From NCBI RefSeq assembly GCF_001506165.1, contig NZ_CP011427.1, positions 2,604,001 through 2,668,000 of the forward strand: DNA of 64,000 nt. The letters run 5' to 3'. The position numbers and the translations under genes were made by a program. The DNA comes from Pantoea vagans (GTDB lineage Bacteria > Pseudomonadota > Gammaproteobacteria > Enterobacterales > Enterobacteriaceae). Below, piece after piece: positions 1 through 9,646 of this stretch (within the stretch, counting starts at the first letter, position 1; each line of letters starts with the position of its first letter). The notes below the pieces were generated by a model, which saw only the letters and a list, made by a program, of their open reading frames with translations, was not told where the DNA came from and ran no database searches.

Positions 1-456
1 ACGCTGCGCGAAAACCTGTTACTGAACCGAACGGTTGATGACATCACGCTCACGAATGTGCTGCAACGCGCGGGGGTGAATGATTTTCTGGCACAACTTC
101 CGCAAGGGTTGGACACGCCACTGGGCGATGGCGGATTAGGGCTTTCTGTTGGTCAGGCGCAGCGCGTAGCGGTGGCGCGGGCGCTGTTGAAGCCCGCACA
201 GCTCCTGTTGTTGGATGAGCCTGGTTCCGGACTGGATAGCCAAAGCGAGCAACATGTCATGCATGCGCTGCATCAGGCGGCTACCCAGCAAACCACCCTG
301 ATGATCACGCATCAGCTCAATGCGCTCGCCGACTGGGATGAAGTGTGGGTCATGCAATCCGGGCAATTGGTACAGCAGGGCAGTTGGCAACAATTGAAGG
401 ATCAAGAGGGTCCGCTGCGCGAGATGGCGCAGCACCGCCAGCAGGAGATTGTTTGA
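1..456 (+). CDS. cydD: CydD, heme/thiol ABC exporter subunit, 3' part only
   Basis: The open frame enters from the left edge and gives the last 151 residues of CydD, one half of the inner-membrane ABC exporter CydDC. CydDC moves glutathione, cysteine and/or heme and is needed to assemble cytochrome bd. Only the end of the nucleotide-binding domain is here: an ABC signature reading LSVGQAQRVAVARALL, Walker B LLLLDEP, and the switch histidine in MITHQ. The variant signature (LSVGQ rather than LSGGQ) is also found in E. coli CydD. The stop TGA at 454-456 shares its last base with the ATG of cydC, so the two are probably translationally coupled. The upstream end lies outside the window. Confidence 0.95.
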   Translation, partial: TLRENLLLNRTVDDITLTNVLQRAGVNDFLAQLPQGLDTPLGDGGLGLSVGQAQRVAVARALLKPAQLLLLDEPGSGLDSQSEQHVMHALHQAATQQTTLMITHQLNALADWDEVWVMQSGQLVQQGSWQQLKDQEGPLREMAQHRQQEIV

Positions 457-2186
457 TGAAAAATTTATTGCCGTTCTTGCGTCTCTATCGCCGTCACCCC
501 TGGCGTTTAGGTTTAGGCATCATCCTGGCGATCGCGACCTTGCTGGCCAGCATCGGCCTGCTTACCTTGTCTGGCTGGTTCCTTGCCGCCTCCTCGCTGG
601 CGGGTGTGGCGGGCCTGTATAGCTTTAACTACATGCTGCCCGCCGCAGGCGTGCGCGGCGCGGCCATTACCCGCACGGCATCCCGTTACTTTGAACGTCT
701 GGTCAGTCACGATGCAACATTCCGGGTATTGCAGCATTTGCGCGTATTCACCTTCAGCAAGCTGATTGCGCTGGCACCAGAGCAGCTGGCGCGCTTTCGT
801 CAGGGCGATCTGCTGAACCGCTTTGTTAGCGATGTTGATACGCTGGATCATCTTTACCTGCGGGTGTTTTCGCCGCTGCTGGGTGCCGCCGTTGTCATTA
901 TTATCGTCACCTGCGGTTTGGCCTATCTGGATGTGCCATTGGCTTTGCTGCTGGGTGGCATCATGCTGCTGACATTAATCATCCTCCCGCCTCTGTTCTG
1001 GCGGCTCGGAACTTCTGCTGGCCAGCAAATCTCGCAACGCCAGGCCAGTTGGCGCTTGCAACTCACACGCTGGGTGAGCGGGCTGGCTGAATTACACATT
1101 TATGGTGCGGCGACGCTGTGGCGCACTCACCTCGATGATGAAGAAAAAGCCTGGCAGCAGGCTCAACGGCGCCAGCATCGTCTGCAGGCCATCGCGCAGA
1201 GTGTGTTGCTGTTGATCAGTGGTTCAACGGTGGTGCTCCTGCTGTGGATTTCAGCCGCGGGCGTGGGAGATAACGCAGCGCCCGGTGCATTCATCGCGCT
1301 GTTTGTCTTCTGCGGTCTGGCGGCATTTGAAGCGCTGGCCCCGGTTGCCGGTGCATTTCTGCCTTTGGCTCAGGTCACGGGGGCGGCACAACGCGTGCGA
1401 GAGATTATTGAGCAGGAGCCGCACATCCGCTTCCCAGACAGGATGAAGCATTCTCAGCCCGGCATAGCCCTTACGCTGGATAATATTGTTTTTCGTTACC
1501 CACAGCGGCCAGAGCCGGTGCTTAACCACTTTTCACTTCATCTCAAAGCCGGTGAACATCTGGCGTTGCTCGGCCCCACCGGCTGCGGGAAATCCAGCCT
1601 GCTGGCGTTGATCACGCGCGGCTGGGAAGCGCAGCAAGGTGAAATCGCGCTCAACGCGATCCCGATTAATGAATGGGATGAAACCAGCCTGCGCCAGCGT
1701 ATCAGCGTTGTTACCCAGCGCGTCCATCTGTTTAGCCAGCCTTTGCGTGACAATTTACTGTTGGCTAACCCAATGGCCAGCGACACACAGTTGCAGGATG
1801 TTTTGCACCAGGTGGGTCTCAGCCATTTAGTTGAACATGATGAAGGACTTAATGCGTGGATGGGGGAAGGCGGTCGCCCGCTGTCAGGCGGTGAACTGCG
1901 CCGTTTGGCCATCGCCCGCGCACTGCTGCATAACGGTGATTTGTGGCTGTTGGATGAACCCACAGAAGGGCTTGATGCCACCACCGAACAGCAGATTTTA
2001 GCGCTGTTGCAACAGGTAGCGAGTGATAAAACGCTGGTCATGGTGACGCACCGATTAAGCGGCCTTGAGAAGATGGATCGAATTTGCGTTATGGATCGTG
2101 GACAAATTATTGAATCGGGCTCACACGACGAATTAATCTCAAAAGCGGGTCGCTACTGGCGTTTCCAGCAGCGCTTTGCGCTATAG
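456..2186 (+). CDS. cydC: CydC, heme/thiol ABC exporter subunit
   Basis: A 576-residue partner of CydD (E. coli CydC is 573). The N-terminal ~310 residues are the hydrophobic transmembrane domain; the C-terminal part is an ABC ATPase with Walker A GPTGCGKSS near residue 373, signature LSGGELRRLAIARALL near 476, Walker B WLLDEP near 500, and the switch histidine in MVTHR. An in-frame GTG or ATG further upstream would lie inside cydD. I chose ATG 456 because it gives the conserved MKNLLPFL start and overlaps the cydD stop by one base. CydDC acts in the inner membrane and is needed for cytochrome bd and c-type cytochrome maturation. Confidence 0.97.
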   Translation: MKNLLPFLRLYRRHPWRLGLGIILAIATLLASIGLLTLSGWFLAASSLAGVAGLYSFNYMLPAAGVRGAAITRTASRYFERLVSHDATFRVLQHLRVFTFSKLIALAPEQLARFRQGDLLNRFVSDVDTLDHLYLRVFSPLLGAAVVIIIVTCGLAYLDVPLALLLGGIMLLTLIILPPLFWRLGTSAGQQISQRQASWRLQLTRWVSGLAELHIYGAATLWRTHLDDEEKAWQQAQRRQHRLQAIAQSVLLLISGSTVVLLLWISAAGVGDNAAPGAFIALFVFCGLAAFEALAPVAGAFLPLAQVTGAAQRVREIIEQEPHIRFPDRMKHSQPGIALTLDNIVFRYPQRPEPVLNHFSLHLKAGEHLALLGPTGCGKSSLLALITRGWEAQQGEIALNAIPINEWDETSLRQRISVVTQRVHLFSQPLRDNLLLANPMASDTQLQDVLHQVGLSHLVEHDEGLNAWMGEGGRPLSGGELRRLAIARALLHNGDLWLLDEPTEGLDATTEQQILALLQQVASDKTLVMVTHRLSGLEKMDRICVMDRGQIIESGSHDELISKAGRYWRFQQRFAL

Positions 2187-2219
2187 TCTAAGCGACTAGC
2201 CCGAAGGGTAAATGACGCA

Positions 2220-2912
2220 ATGAGACTGGTACAGCTTTCACGGGATTCGTTAAATTTCCCACCGCCTGAGATGGCGCTGCGCGAGCCAAATGGACTGTTG
2301 GCGATGGGTGGCGATCTCTCCCCTGCCCGCCTGATGAATGCCTATCAGCGCGGTATTTTTCCGTGGTTCTCCCCCGGTGACCCAATTTTGTGGTGGTCGC
2401 CGGATCCACGTGCTGTGATGTTGCCGGAATCTTTCCATCTCAGCCGGAGCATGGCGCGCTTTCATCGTCGCTCCCCTTTTCGTGTCACCATGAATCATGC
2501 GTTTCCGCAGGTGCTTGAGGGCTGTGCCAGCGGTCGTCAGGAAGGGACGTGGATTACGTTTGAAGTGAAGCGCGCCTGGCTGCGCTTGTATGAGCTGGGT
2601 CATGCCCATTCCATTGAGGTCTGGAGCGATCATCGTTTAGTCGGCGGCATGTACGGTCTGGCACTTGGGCAAATTTTCTGCGGTGAATCAATGTTCAGCC
2701 GTCAGGAGAATGCGTCAAAAACCGCGTTATGGGTTTTCTCTCAACATTTTCTGGCTCATCAGGGCCGTTTGATTGATTGCCAGGTACTGAACCCGCATAC
2801 CGCCTCATTGGGCGCCGTTGAAATCCCACGTGTCGATTATTTACAGTACGTGCAAACACTGGCGTGGCAGCCTGTTTTGGCGGGTTGCTGGCAAACACAA
2901 ACCCTTTTTTGA
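2220..2912 (+). CDS. aat: Leucyl/phenylalanyl-tRNA--protein transferase
   Basis: A 230-residue L/F-transferase (E. coli 234). The start MRLVQLSR and the conserved block around residues 20-65 ([34 protein letters not shown]) match E. coli Aat almost residue for residue. It adds Leu or Phe from aminoacyl-tRNA to proteins with N-terminal Lys or Arg, creating N-degrons that ClpS delivers to ClpAP; clpS and clpA are encoded just downstream on the other strand. It follows cydC after 33 bases on the same strand, as in E. coli. Confidence 0.97.
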   Translation: MRLVQLSRDSLNFPPPEMALREPNGLLAMGGDLSPARLMNAYQRGIFPWFSPGDPILWWSPDPRAVMLPESFHLSRSMARFHRRSPFRVTMNHAFPQVLEGCASGRQEGTWITFEVKRAWLRLYELGHAHSIEVWSDHRLVGGMYGLALGQIFCGESMFSRQENASKTALWVFSQHFLAHQGRLIDCQVLNPHTASLGAVEIPRVDYLQYVQTLAWQPVLAGCWQTQTLF

Positions 2913-2952
2913 CCCTCCCCGCAGATGTTTTGCACACAATTCCCGACAAAAG

Positions 2953-2961
2953 TGATACAAT
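2953..2961 (+). promoter_or_regulatory. Extended -10 promoter element in the infA leader
   Basis: The 346 bases between aat and infA hold no gene. The best promoter signal is TG-A-TACAAT at 2953-2961, an extended -10 with no good -35 at normal spacing. It would give a leader of about 290 nt. E. coli infA is known to have a distal and a proximal promoter; I could not pick a convincing proximal one here. Confidence 0.5.
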
Positions 2962-3093
2962 AAGCGAGTTTGGTATGTCGTCCGCGCTTCGCTGTGGCGA
3001 GCCGGAATTGCCAGGTTGGGAATCTCATACATTTCCCGAAGCTGTATCAGTTGTGCATCAGCAGCCAATTGCTACAGATTCTTAGCCCGCTAA

Positions 3094-3477
<384 letters not shown>

Positions 3478-3520
3478 GTTGTTGCCCACATCTCGCGTTG
3501 GTGGCAAGTAACTGAGCGCG

Positions 3521-3554
3521 AAAAAAAAGGCCGGATTCTCATCCGGCCTTTTCT
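3521..3554. terminator. Bidirectional terminator between infA and clpA
   Basis: A perfect 10-bp stem, AAGGCCGGAT at 3527-3536 and ATCCGGCCTT at 3541-3550, closes a TCTC loop. It has A-rich sequence on the left and TTTTCTT on the right, so it can end transcription of the convergent infA and clpA. Confidence 0.9.
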
Positions 3555-3572
3555 TATCTGGAACTTAGCACA

Positions 3573-5852
3573 TCAGTGCACAGTCCCTTCGGTTTTACGT
3601 TTTTCCGCACTCAGGAAGTGGTAAGTCAGCTGGTTTTTCTCTTTATCCAGCGCCACCGAGACTGAGCCTCCGTCGACCAATGAACCAAACAGCAGTTCGT
3701 TCGCCAATGGTTTCTTCAGATTTTCCTGTACGGCACGTGCCATCGGACGTGCACCCATCGCCTTGTCGTAACCTTTGTCAGCCAGCCAGTCACGTGCATC
3801 ATCACTGACTTCCAGTGATACGCCTTTCGCATCCAACTGTGCCTGCAACTCGACGATAAATTTATCCACGACCTGATGAATCACCGCCGTATCCAGGTGA
3901 CGGAACCAGATAATATTGTCGAGACGGTTACGGAACTCTGGTGTGAAGATCTTTTTGATCTCCTCCATCGCGTCAGTGCTGTTGTCCTGATGAATCAGAC
4001 CAATCGATTTACGCTCGGTTTCACGCACGCCGGCGTTGGTGGTCATCACCAGCACGACATTGCGGAAGTCCGCTTTGCGGCCGTTGTTATCTGTCAGCAT
4101 GCCGTTGTCCATCACCTGCAACAGCAGGTTAAAGACATCCGGGTGAGCCTTCTCGATTTCATCCAGCAGCACCACCGCATGTGGATGTTTGATTACCGCA
4201 TCAGTGAGCAAACCACCCTGGTCGAAGCCCACATAGCCCGGAGGCGCACCGATCAAACGACTCACCGTGTGACGTTCCATGTATTCGGACATATCAAAGC
4301 GCAGCAGCTCAATACCCAGCGCCTTCGCCAACTGAACCGTGACTTCGGTTTTACCCACACCCGTCGGGCCGGCAAACAAGAACGAACCTACCGGTTTACG
4401 CTCCTGGCCTAAGCCTGCACGGCTCATTTTGATCGCTTCCGTCAGCGCTTCAATCGCGTTGTCCTGTCCGAACACCAGCATTTTCAGACGGTCGCCGAGG
4501 TTCTTCAGCGTATCGCGGTCCGTTGCCGAGACACTTTGCTCTGGGATACGCGCAATACGCGCCACCACAGATTCGATGTCAGAAACGTTGACGGTTTTCT
4601 TGCGCTTGCTGACCGGCACCAGACGCGCACGCGCACCGGCTTCATCAATCACGTCGATAGCCTTATCAGGCAAATGACGATCGTTGATGTATTTCACCGC
4701 CAGCTCTACCGCAGCACGCACCGCTTTCGCGGTATAACGCACATCGTGATGCGCTTCATATTTCGGTTTCAGGCCGTTGAGGATCTGTACGGTCTCTTCC
4801 ACAGAAGGTTCGGTGATATCGATCTTCTGGAAACGACGCGCCAGCGCACGGTCCTTCTCAAAGATATTGCTGAACTCCTGATAGGTGGTTGAACCCATCA
4901 CGCGGATTTTCCCGCTGGAAAGCAGCGGTTTGATCAGGTTCGCCGCATCAACTTGCCCGCCAGAGGCAGCACCCGCACCAATAATGGTGTGGATTTCATC
5001 GATAAACAGAATGCTGCTGGTGTCCTGTTCAAGCTGTTTCAGCAGCGCTTTAAAACGTTTCTCAAAGTCACCACGGTACTTGGTGCCTGCCAGCAACGAA
5101 CCGATATCGAGCGAGTAGATAGTGCAGTCTTTCATCACTTCAGGCACGTCGCCCTGCACAATGCGCCAGGCGAGACCTTCCGCAATCGCGGTTTTACCCA
5201 CGCCAGACTCACCCACCAGCAGCGGGTTGTTCTTACGGCGACGGCACAGCACCTGAATGGCACGCTCCAGCTCTTTATCGCGGCCGATCAGCGGATCGAT
5301 TCCGCCGACACGAGCAAGCTGATTAAGATTGGTGGTGAAGTTTTCCATACGTTCCTCCCCGCCTGCTTGCTCTTCGTTAACCGGATTTTCCGCGTTGTTC
5401 TGCGGCTGGCCGGGTTCGTCTTTACGCGTACCATGGGAGATGAAGTTCACCACATCAAGGCGGCTCACTTCATGTTTGCGCAGCAGATAAGCCGCTTGTG
5501 ACTCCTGCTCGCTGAAAATGGCGACCAGCACGTTTGCCCCAGCCACTTCGCTGCGACCGGATGACTGGACATGGAATACCGCACGCTGCAACACGCGCTG
5601 GAAGCTGAGCGTCGGTTGCGTATCGCGCTCTTCCTCACTGGCTGGCAGCACCGGCGTGGTTTGTTCGATGAAGGCTTCGAGTTCCTGTCGCAGAGCCACG
5701 ATATCTACCGTACAGGCTTCCAATGCCTCTCTGGCCGACGGGTTGCTGAGCAATGCCAGCAACAGATGCTCGACGGTCATAAACTCATGACGGTGCTCGC
5801 GCGCTCTGGCGAAAGCCATGTTTAAACTGAGTTCCAGTTCTTGATTGAGCAT
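3573..5852 (-). CDS. clpA: ClpA, ATPase/unfoldase of the ClpAP protease
   Basis: A 759-residue Hsp100 protein (E. coli 758). In order: a Clp N-domain (about 1-145) that docks ClpS, an acidic Gln/Asn-rich linker, AAA+ module 1 with Walker A GESGVGKT and Walker [12 protein letters not shown]+ module 2 with Walker A GPTGVGKT and Walker B VLLDEIE, and the IGL loop (in [10 protein letters not shown]) that docks on ClpP. The start is ATG 5852 with GGGAGG nearby. It unfolds N-degron and SsrA-tagged substrates for ClpP, which is encoded elsewhere. It lies 55 bases downstream of clpS on the same strand. Confidence 0.98.
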   Translation of the reverse strand: MLNQELELSLNMAFARAREHRHEFMTVEHLLLALLSNPSAREALEACTVDIVALRQELEAFIEQTTPVLPASEEERDTQPTLSFQRVLQRAVFHVQSSGRSEVAGANVLVAIFSEQESQAAYLLRKHEVSRLDVVNFISHGTRKDEPGQPQNNAENPVNEEQAGGEERMENFTTNLNQLARVGGIDPLIGRDKELERAIQVLCRRRKNNPLLVGESGVGKTAIAEGLAWRIVQGDVPEVMKDCTIYSLDIGSLLAGTKYRGDFEKRFKALLKQLEQDTSSILFIDEIHTIIGAGAASGGQVDAANLIKPLLSSGKIRVMGSTTYQEFSNIFEKDRALARRFQKIDITEPSVEETVQILNGLKPKYEAHHDVRYTAKAVRAAVELAVKYINDRHLPDKAIDVIDEAGARARLVPVSKRKKTVNVSDIESVVARIARIPEQSVSATDRDTLKNLGDRLKMLVFGQDNAIEALTEAIKMSRAGLGQERKPVGSFLFAGPTGVGKTEVTVQLAKALGIELLRFDMSEYMERHTVSRLIGAPPGYVGFDQGGLLTDAVIKHPHAVVLLDEIEKAHPDVFNLLLQVMDNGMLTDNNGRKADFRNVVLVMTTNAGVRETERKSIGLIHQDNSTDAMEEIKKIFTPEFRNRLDNIIWFRHLDTAVIHQVVDKFIVELQAQLDAKGVSLEVSDDARDWLADKGYDKAMGARPMARAVQENLKKPLANELLFGSLVDGGSVSVALDKEKNQLTYHFLSAEKRKTEGTVH

Positions 5853-5907
5853 TTGGCACCTCCCCCAATTATCGCTCTGACGACCTATCCCCTATATGGA
5901 GACGGGC

Positions 5908-6228
5908 TCAGGCTTTTTCTAGCGTACACAGCAACGGATGTTCATTCTCTCGTGCGTAGTTGTTCACCTGGGCGACTTTTGTTTCCGCCACTTCTGCAGT
6001 GAATACACCACAGATCGCCTTTCCATGGTAGTGAACTTTCAACATCAGCTGCGTTGCACGTTCAACATCATAAGAAAAGAACTTTTGCACCACGTCAATA
6101 ACAAATTCCATAGGTGTATAATCGTCATTATTCAGAATGACTTTATACATTGAAGGCGGCTTTAACCCTTCGCGTACTTTATCTTCGGCCAGATGTTCAA
6201 AATTAAGCCAGTCGTTTGTGTTTGCCAT
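5908..6228 (-). CDS. clpS: ClpS, N-degron adaptor for ClpA
   Basis: A 106-residue adaptor, the same length as E. coli ClpS. The N-degron pocket motifs [10 protein letters not shown] and [10 protein letters not shown] are present. A longer reading from 6264 adds 12 unrelated residues; ATG 6228, preceded by a GACGGA ribosome site, gives the normal MANTNDW start. ClpS presents proteins with Leu, Phe, Trp or Tyr at the N-terminus to ClpA, including those made by Aat, encoded about 3 kb away. Confidence 0.97.
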   Translation of the reverse strand: MANTNDWLNFEHLAEDKVREGLKPPSMYKVILNNDDYTPMEFVIDVVQKFFSYDVERATQLMLKVHYHGKAICGVFTAEVAETKVAQVNNYARENEHPLLCTLEKA

Positions 6229-6550
6229 AATGTTCCGTCGAAATTCTGCGTTACGATTGTGCACATTGCTGTGCCCATTCTTAAGTTTAACATGTCTGTC
6301 AAGCCACCATTCCTCGATTAAAAAACGGCACTAAAAGCCCATGCGCGACCTGTATCACAAAATTTGCAATAGCGTTAACTGCCTCAAATTTTGATGAATT
6401 TCTCCCCATGCGCCAGGGCCGTTTGCTTGACGATAAGGTCCGTTTCTCTACATTCTACTTACACAAGCTGATTGAGTTTTAAACAAACTCGACTCACAGC
6501 TTCAATGACCTCACCTACTTATCAAAATGTCTTGCGAGGGAAGTAAAAGC

Positions 6551-6772
6551 ATGGAGACGGGTACTGTTAAATGGTTCAACAACGCCAAAGGCTTCGGCTT
6601 TATCTGTCCGATTGGCGGCGGCGACGATATCTTCGCGCACTACTCCACGATTCAGATGGAGGGATACAGAACGCTGAAGGCCGGCCAGCAGGTTCAGTTC
6701 GATGTCCATGAAGGGCCAAAAGGCAATCACGCCAGTCTGATTGTGCCCTGTGAAGTCACGCAAGTCGCCTGA
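6551..6772 (+). CDS. cspD: CspD, cold-shock-like DNA replication inhibitor
   Basis: A 73-residue cold-shock-domain protein (E. coli CspD 74) with RNP1 KGFGFI and RNP2 DIFAHYS. The residues FICP and HYSTIQM distinguish CspD from the CspA-type proteins. It starts at ATG 6551, after GGGAAGTAAAAGC; an upstream ATG at 6527 would add eight residues not seen in the family. E. coli CspD is stationary-phase induced, binds single-stranded DNA and blocks replication. It is divergent from clpS, and the 320-base gap holds both promoters. Confidence 0.96.
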   Translation: METGTVKWFNNAKGFGFICPIGGGDDIFAHYSTIQMEGYRTLKAGQQVQFDVHEGPKGNHASLIVPCEVTQVA

Positions 6773-6810
6773 CGCGCGTGTCTCTTCATTCATTCTGACC
6801 ACTCCCGAAA

Positions 6811-6845
6811 AAAAATGCCAGCCGCATACGCTGGCATTTTTCTTT
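6811..6845. terminator. Terminator after cspD
   Basis: The stem AAAATGCCAGC at about 6812-6822 pairs with GCTGGCATTTT at 6830-6840. A-rich sequence lies on one side and TTTTTCTTTT on the other. It separates the convergent cspD and ybjD. Confidence 0.88.
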
Positions 6846-6863
6846 TACGAATTTTCCCGCATC

Positions 6864-8504
6864 TTAGTCCGCCCGACCTCTTGCTAACCACATCACGCGC
6901 GCAAATAACTGGTCGAGTAACGGCGGAATCGCCTCTGGCCCACGTTCCGCCGCAGACAGCGCCACAGCAATCGCCAGTTCAGGCTTCGAGCTATGCTGAA
7001 TCGCTTTGGTAATAATACGCCGTGCATTCATCGGCACGTTTAACGGCAGGTGCGCCGTCTGGTGGTAAACATCACTAAACCCATGCTTATAGAGAAAATG
7101 TTCAATGTCGGGTGCGGGGAACTGGGTCAGATGATCGGCCTCTTGCTCATGCTCCTGCAGTTGGCCGCGCGCACTGGCAGCATATTTGTTGCCCGCTTCA
7201 TCACCGTCCGTCAGCACATGCCAGGCGATGCCCATGCGGCGGGCAAATTTCAATAACGGCTTAAGACCGGCCTGGGCAAACTCAATCACTTTGACCCCTT
7301 CAGCAGCAAAGTGATAGCCACGCTGCCGCGCCAGCTCATTGATAATCCACACTTCCGTCTCGCCTTCCACCAACAACCAACATCGCGCAAACAGGGCTGA
7401 TGGGCGATTAACGCGAATGTGAAAGCCAATGCGCCGACTCTCCTCGGCACTCAGCCCTTCAGGCCCCACCCGCCAGGCTGCGACCCGCGTGGGTTCACGC
7501 ACCAACCGGCAGATGTTTTCCACCGGCACTTGCGAGAGCAGTTCACCCGAATTGGTGGTGGTGATTTTCTGCAAAGGCATCAGATCCAACAGATTCCACG
7601 CCACCGATAGCATAATGGGGTGCAAACGCGTTTCCGGGTCTTCGACCAACAGCAGCGGATGCGCACCCGGCGGTAACGCTTCGTTACCGTGCGCCTGAAT
7701 TAACAGCGAAAACATCCGTAACAGGATCACCTGACGGCTACGTGACTCAGTGCTGGCAATCAGATGATTCAGCTTATCCAGCGAACGCCAACCCTGGCTG
7801 CCGTCGCGCATTTCGGGGGCCACACGCGCAGCACTGCTGCCGGGTTGCTGCACGAGAAAATAGTGCTCCAGCAGTTGCTGCATGGTGTGCAATCCCTGAC
7901 GCAGTAAATCATCGCTCAGCGTTTGCGGACGCACCACTAAATCACGCGTTAACTTATCGACTTCCTGCACCAGCTCGCTCATGGTCGATGCCCGCCGATC
8001 CGCATCCGTTTCACTCTGTCGCCCACGCCGACCAAAACGCGCATCGCGCAGGCGTAATACGGGGTAAAAAGCACGTAAATGGGCCAGCGCAGTCTCCGTG
8101 CCCTCCATCGGTAACACATCACCATGCTGATCAATAAAGCGCCAGGTGGTTTTCACCCCGTGTTCGTTACGCCGCGCACGGGTGCTGAAGCTGATGTAGC
8201 GCCCCATGTCATCGTGCTGCCAGAAAGGCTGAAACACCGCATTTTCATCGTCATCCTGGGCGCGAAAACGGAACACTAATCTTAGCTGGCGCAGGCGCGC
8301 GTCGAGGTCACCGGGAGGGAAATGAAAATCGTGCTCGGAAAATTGATAAGGCTCAGCAGCAGGTGCTAACAGCAAGGTCAAGGCATCCAGTAGGCTCGAT
8401 TTACCCCATGCATTCTCGCCTATCAGCAGATTGGTGTCAGTCAGCGGCAACGACAGCCGATTAATGCCACGAAAACCCACAATGTCGATGTGTTCCAGAA
8501 TCAT
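6864..8504 (-). CDS. ybjD: YbjD, OLD-family ATPase with TOPRIM nuclease domain
   Basis: A 546-residue homologue of E. coli YbjD (552). The N-terminus carries an AAA/SMC-like ATPase with Walker A GENAWGKSS near residue 30; an ABC-like region with LLLVEDPETRLHP lies near 290. The C-terminal third is a TOPRIM domain with LLVEGETE and DGDEAG as the metal-binding acidic residues. The start MILEHIDIVGFRGINRL and the end WLARGRAD agree with E. coli. OLD proteins are ATP-dependent nucleases; the biological role of YbjD is not established. In E. coli, macAB and ybjX lie between cspD and this gene; here they are absent. Confidence 0.93.
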   Translation of the reverse strand: MILEHIDIVGFRGINRLSLPLTDTNLLIGENAWGKSSLLDALTLLLAPAAEPYQFSEHDFHFPPGDLDARLRQLRLVFRFRAQDDDENAVFQPFWQHDDMGRYISFSTRARRNEHGVKTTWRFIDQHGDVLPMEGTETALAHLRAFYPVLRLRDARFGRRGRQSETDADRRASTMSELVQEVDKLTRDLVVRPQTLSDDLLRQGLHTMQQLLEHYFLVQQPGSSAARVAPEMRDGSQGWRSLDKLNHLIASTESRSRQVILLRMFSLLIQAHGNEALPPGAHPLLLVEDPETRLHPIMLSVAWNLLDLMPLQKITTTNSGELLSQVPVENICRLVREPTRVAAWRVGPEGLSAEESRRIGFHIRVNRPSALFARCWLLVEGETEVWIINELARQRGYHFAAEGVKVIEFAQAGLKPLLKFARRMGIAWHVLTDGDEAGNKYAASARGQLQEHEQEADHLTQFPAPDIEHFLYKHGFSDVYHQTAHLPLNVPMNARRIITKAIQHSSKPELAIAVALSAAERGPEAIPPLLDQLFARVMWLARGRAD

Positions 8505-8639
8505 CTTTTCCTCCCTTCGCTGTTTGCCTGAGCATGGTCCGCGGCGTTAGGTTGGTCAAGTTATCGAATCGGGAAAAGGTTTACACTTCAAATATTTTCC
8601 GCTAGCGTTGCGGCCCTTTCCCAAGGATGGACGCGTAAT

Positions 8640-9536
8640 ATGTACGGCTTAATCATTATTCTGCTGCCGCTGGTTTTCGGTTACCTGCTGCACATCCAGC
8701 ACGCTCCCCTGCTGCGCGGCGTTGCCCGCATGCTCAGCGCACTGGTGTATATCATTCTGTTCTTTATGGGCACCAGTCTGGCGTTTCTTGATAATCTCAG
8801 TAGCAATTTGTTGGCGATCTTTCATATCGCCCTTATCAGCATGCTGTGCATTCTGGCCTGCTCTCTGTTGGCATTCTGGCTGCTGGAGAAGCGCGTTCCC
8901 TGGCACCACCCGCATAAGCAGCAAGCCCTGCCCTCACGCCTGCATATGGCGCTGGAGTCGCTCAAGCTCTGTGGTTCAGTGTTGGCGGGTTTTTTACTCG
9001 GTCTCACCCAATGGCCCGCGCTACGCCATGCCTCAACCGTAAGCGAATATGCGTTGATGCTGATGCTGTTTCTGGTGGGTATCCAGCTTCGCAGCAGCGG
9101 CATGACGCTACGCCAAATCACCCTGAATCGTCGTGGCATGCTGGTTGCCGCGGTGTCTCTTGGCAGTGCGCTCATCGGCGGTATGTTAGCGGCGTTGTGG
9201 CTCGACCTGCCGATAAAAACGGGTATGGCCTTAGCCAGCGGTTTTGGCTGGTATTCCCTTTCCGGCATTCTAATGACCGAATCTTTTGGCCCGGTGATCG
9301 GTAGTGCGGCCTTCTTTAACGACCTGTTGCGCGAGCTGATCACCATTATGTTGATTCCAGTGCTGATCGGTCGCCAACGCAGTATGACGCTGGGGTTAAG
9401 TGGCGCCACGTCAATGGATTTCACCTTGCCGATCCTGCAACGCACGGGCGGTATGGAGATTGTGCCAGCCGCAATAGTACATGGCTTTATTATGAGTTTA
9501 CTGGCTCCGATCCTTATCGCACTGTTTTCCGCTTAG
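8640..9536 (+). CDS. lysO: LysO, lysine exporter
   Basis: A 298-residue inner-membrane protein (E. coli LysO/YbjE 299) with about eight hydrophobic spans. A conserved motif GFGWYSLSGILMTESFGPVIGS lies near residue 203-224; the N-terminal MYGLIIILLPL start and the family-typical length support ATG 8640. AAGGATGG lies upstream. LysO exports L-lysine and confers thialysine resistance; in E. coli it is controlled by ArgP. It is divergent from ybjD and followed by poxB. Confidence 0.92.
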   Translation: MYGLIIILLPLVFGYLLHIQHAPLLRGVARMLSALVYIILFFMGTSLAFLDNLSSNLLAIFHIALISMLCILACSLLAFWLLEKRVPWHHPHKQQALPSRLHMALESLKLCGSVLAGFLLGLTQWPALRHASTVSEYALMLMLFLVGIQLRSSGMTLRQITLNRRGMLVAAVSLGSALIGGMLAALWLDLPIKTGMALASGFGWYSLSGILMTESFGPVIGSAAFFNDLLRELITIMLIPVLIGRQRSMTLGLSGATSMDFTLPILQRTGGMEIVPAAIVHGFIMSLLAPILIALFSA

Positions 9537-9580
9537 CCGCCGACAACGCATTTTTTCACGGCTACGCGTGAGTTCCATCG

Positions 9581-9589
9581 TCTACGCTT
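9581..9589 (+). promoter_or_regulatory. Sigma-S-like -10 element upstream of poxB
   Basis: TCTACGCTT at 9581-9589 closely matches the sigma-S -10 pattern KCTAYRCTTAA and lies 57 bases before the poxB ATG. E. coli poxB is RpoS-dependent, so the assignment fits, but it rests on the motif alone. Confidence 0.5.
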
Positions 9590-9646
9590 CTGACTGACAC
9601 GTTTCCGCCATCGGGATGGATGGCAAACACCAGATAGGAGCGAACG

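Noticed and set aside
7742..8137. Long open frame on the plus strand inside ybjD
   Set aside because: Shadow of the real gene in another frame; no family features and no ribosome site.
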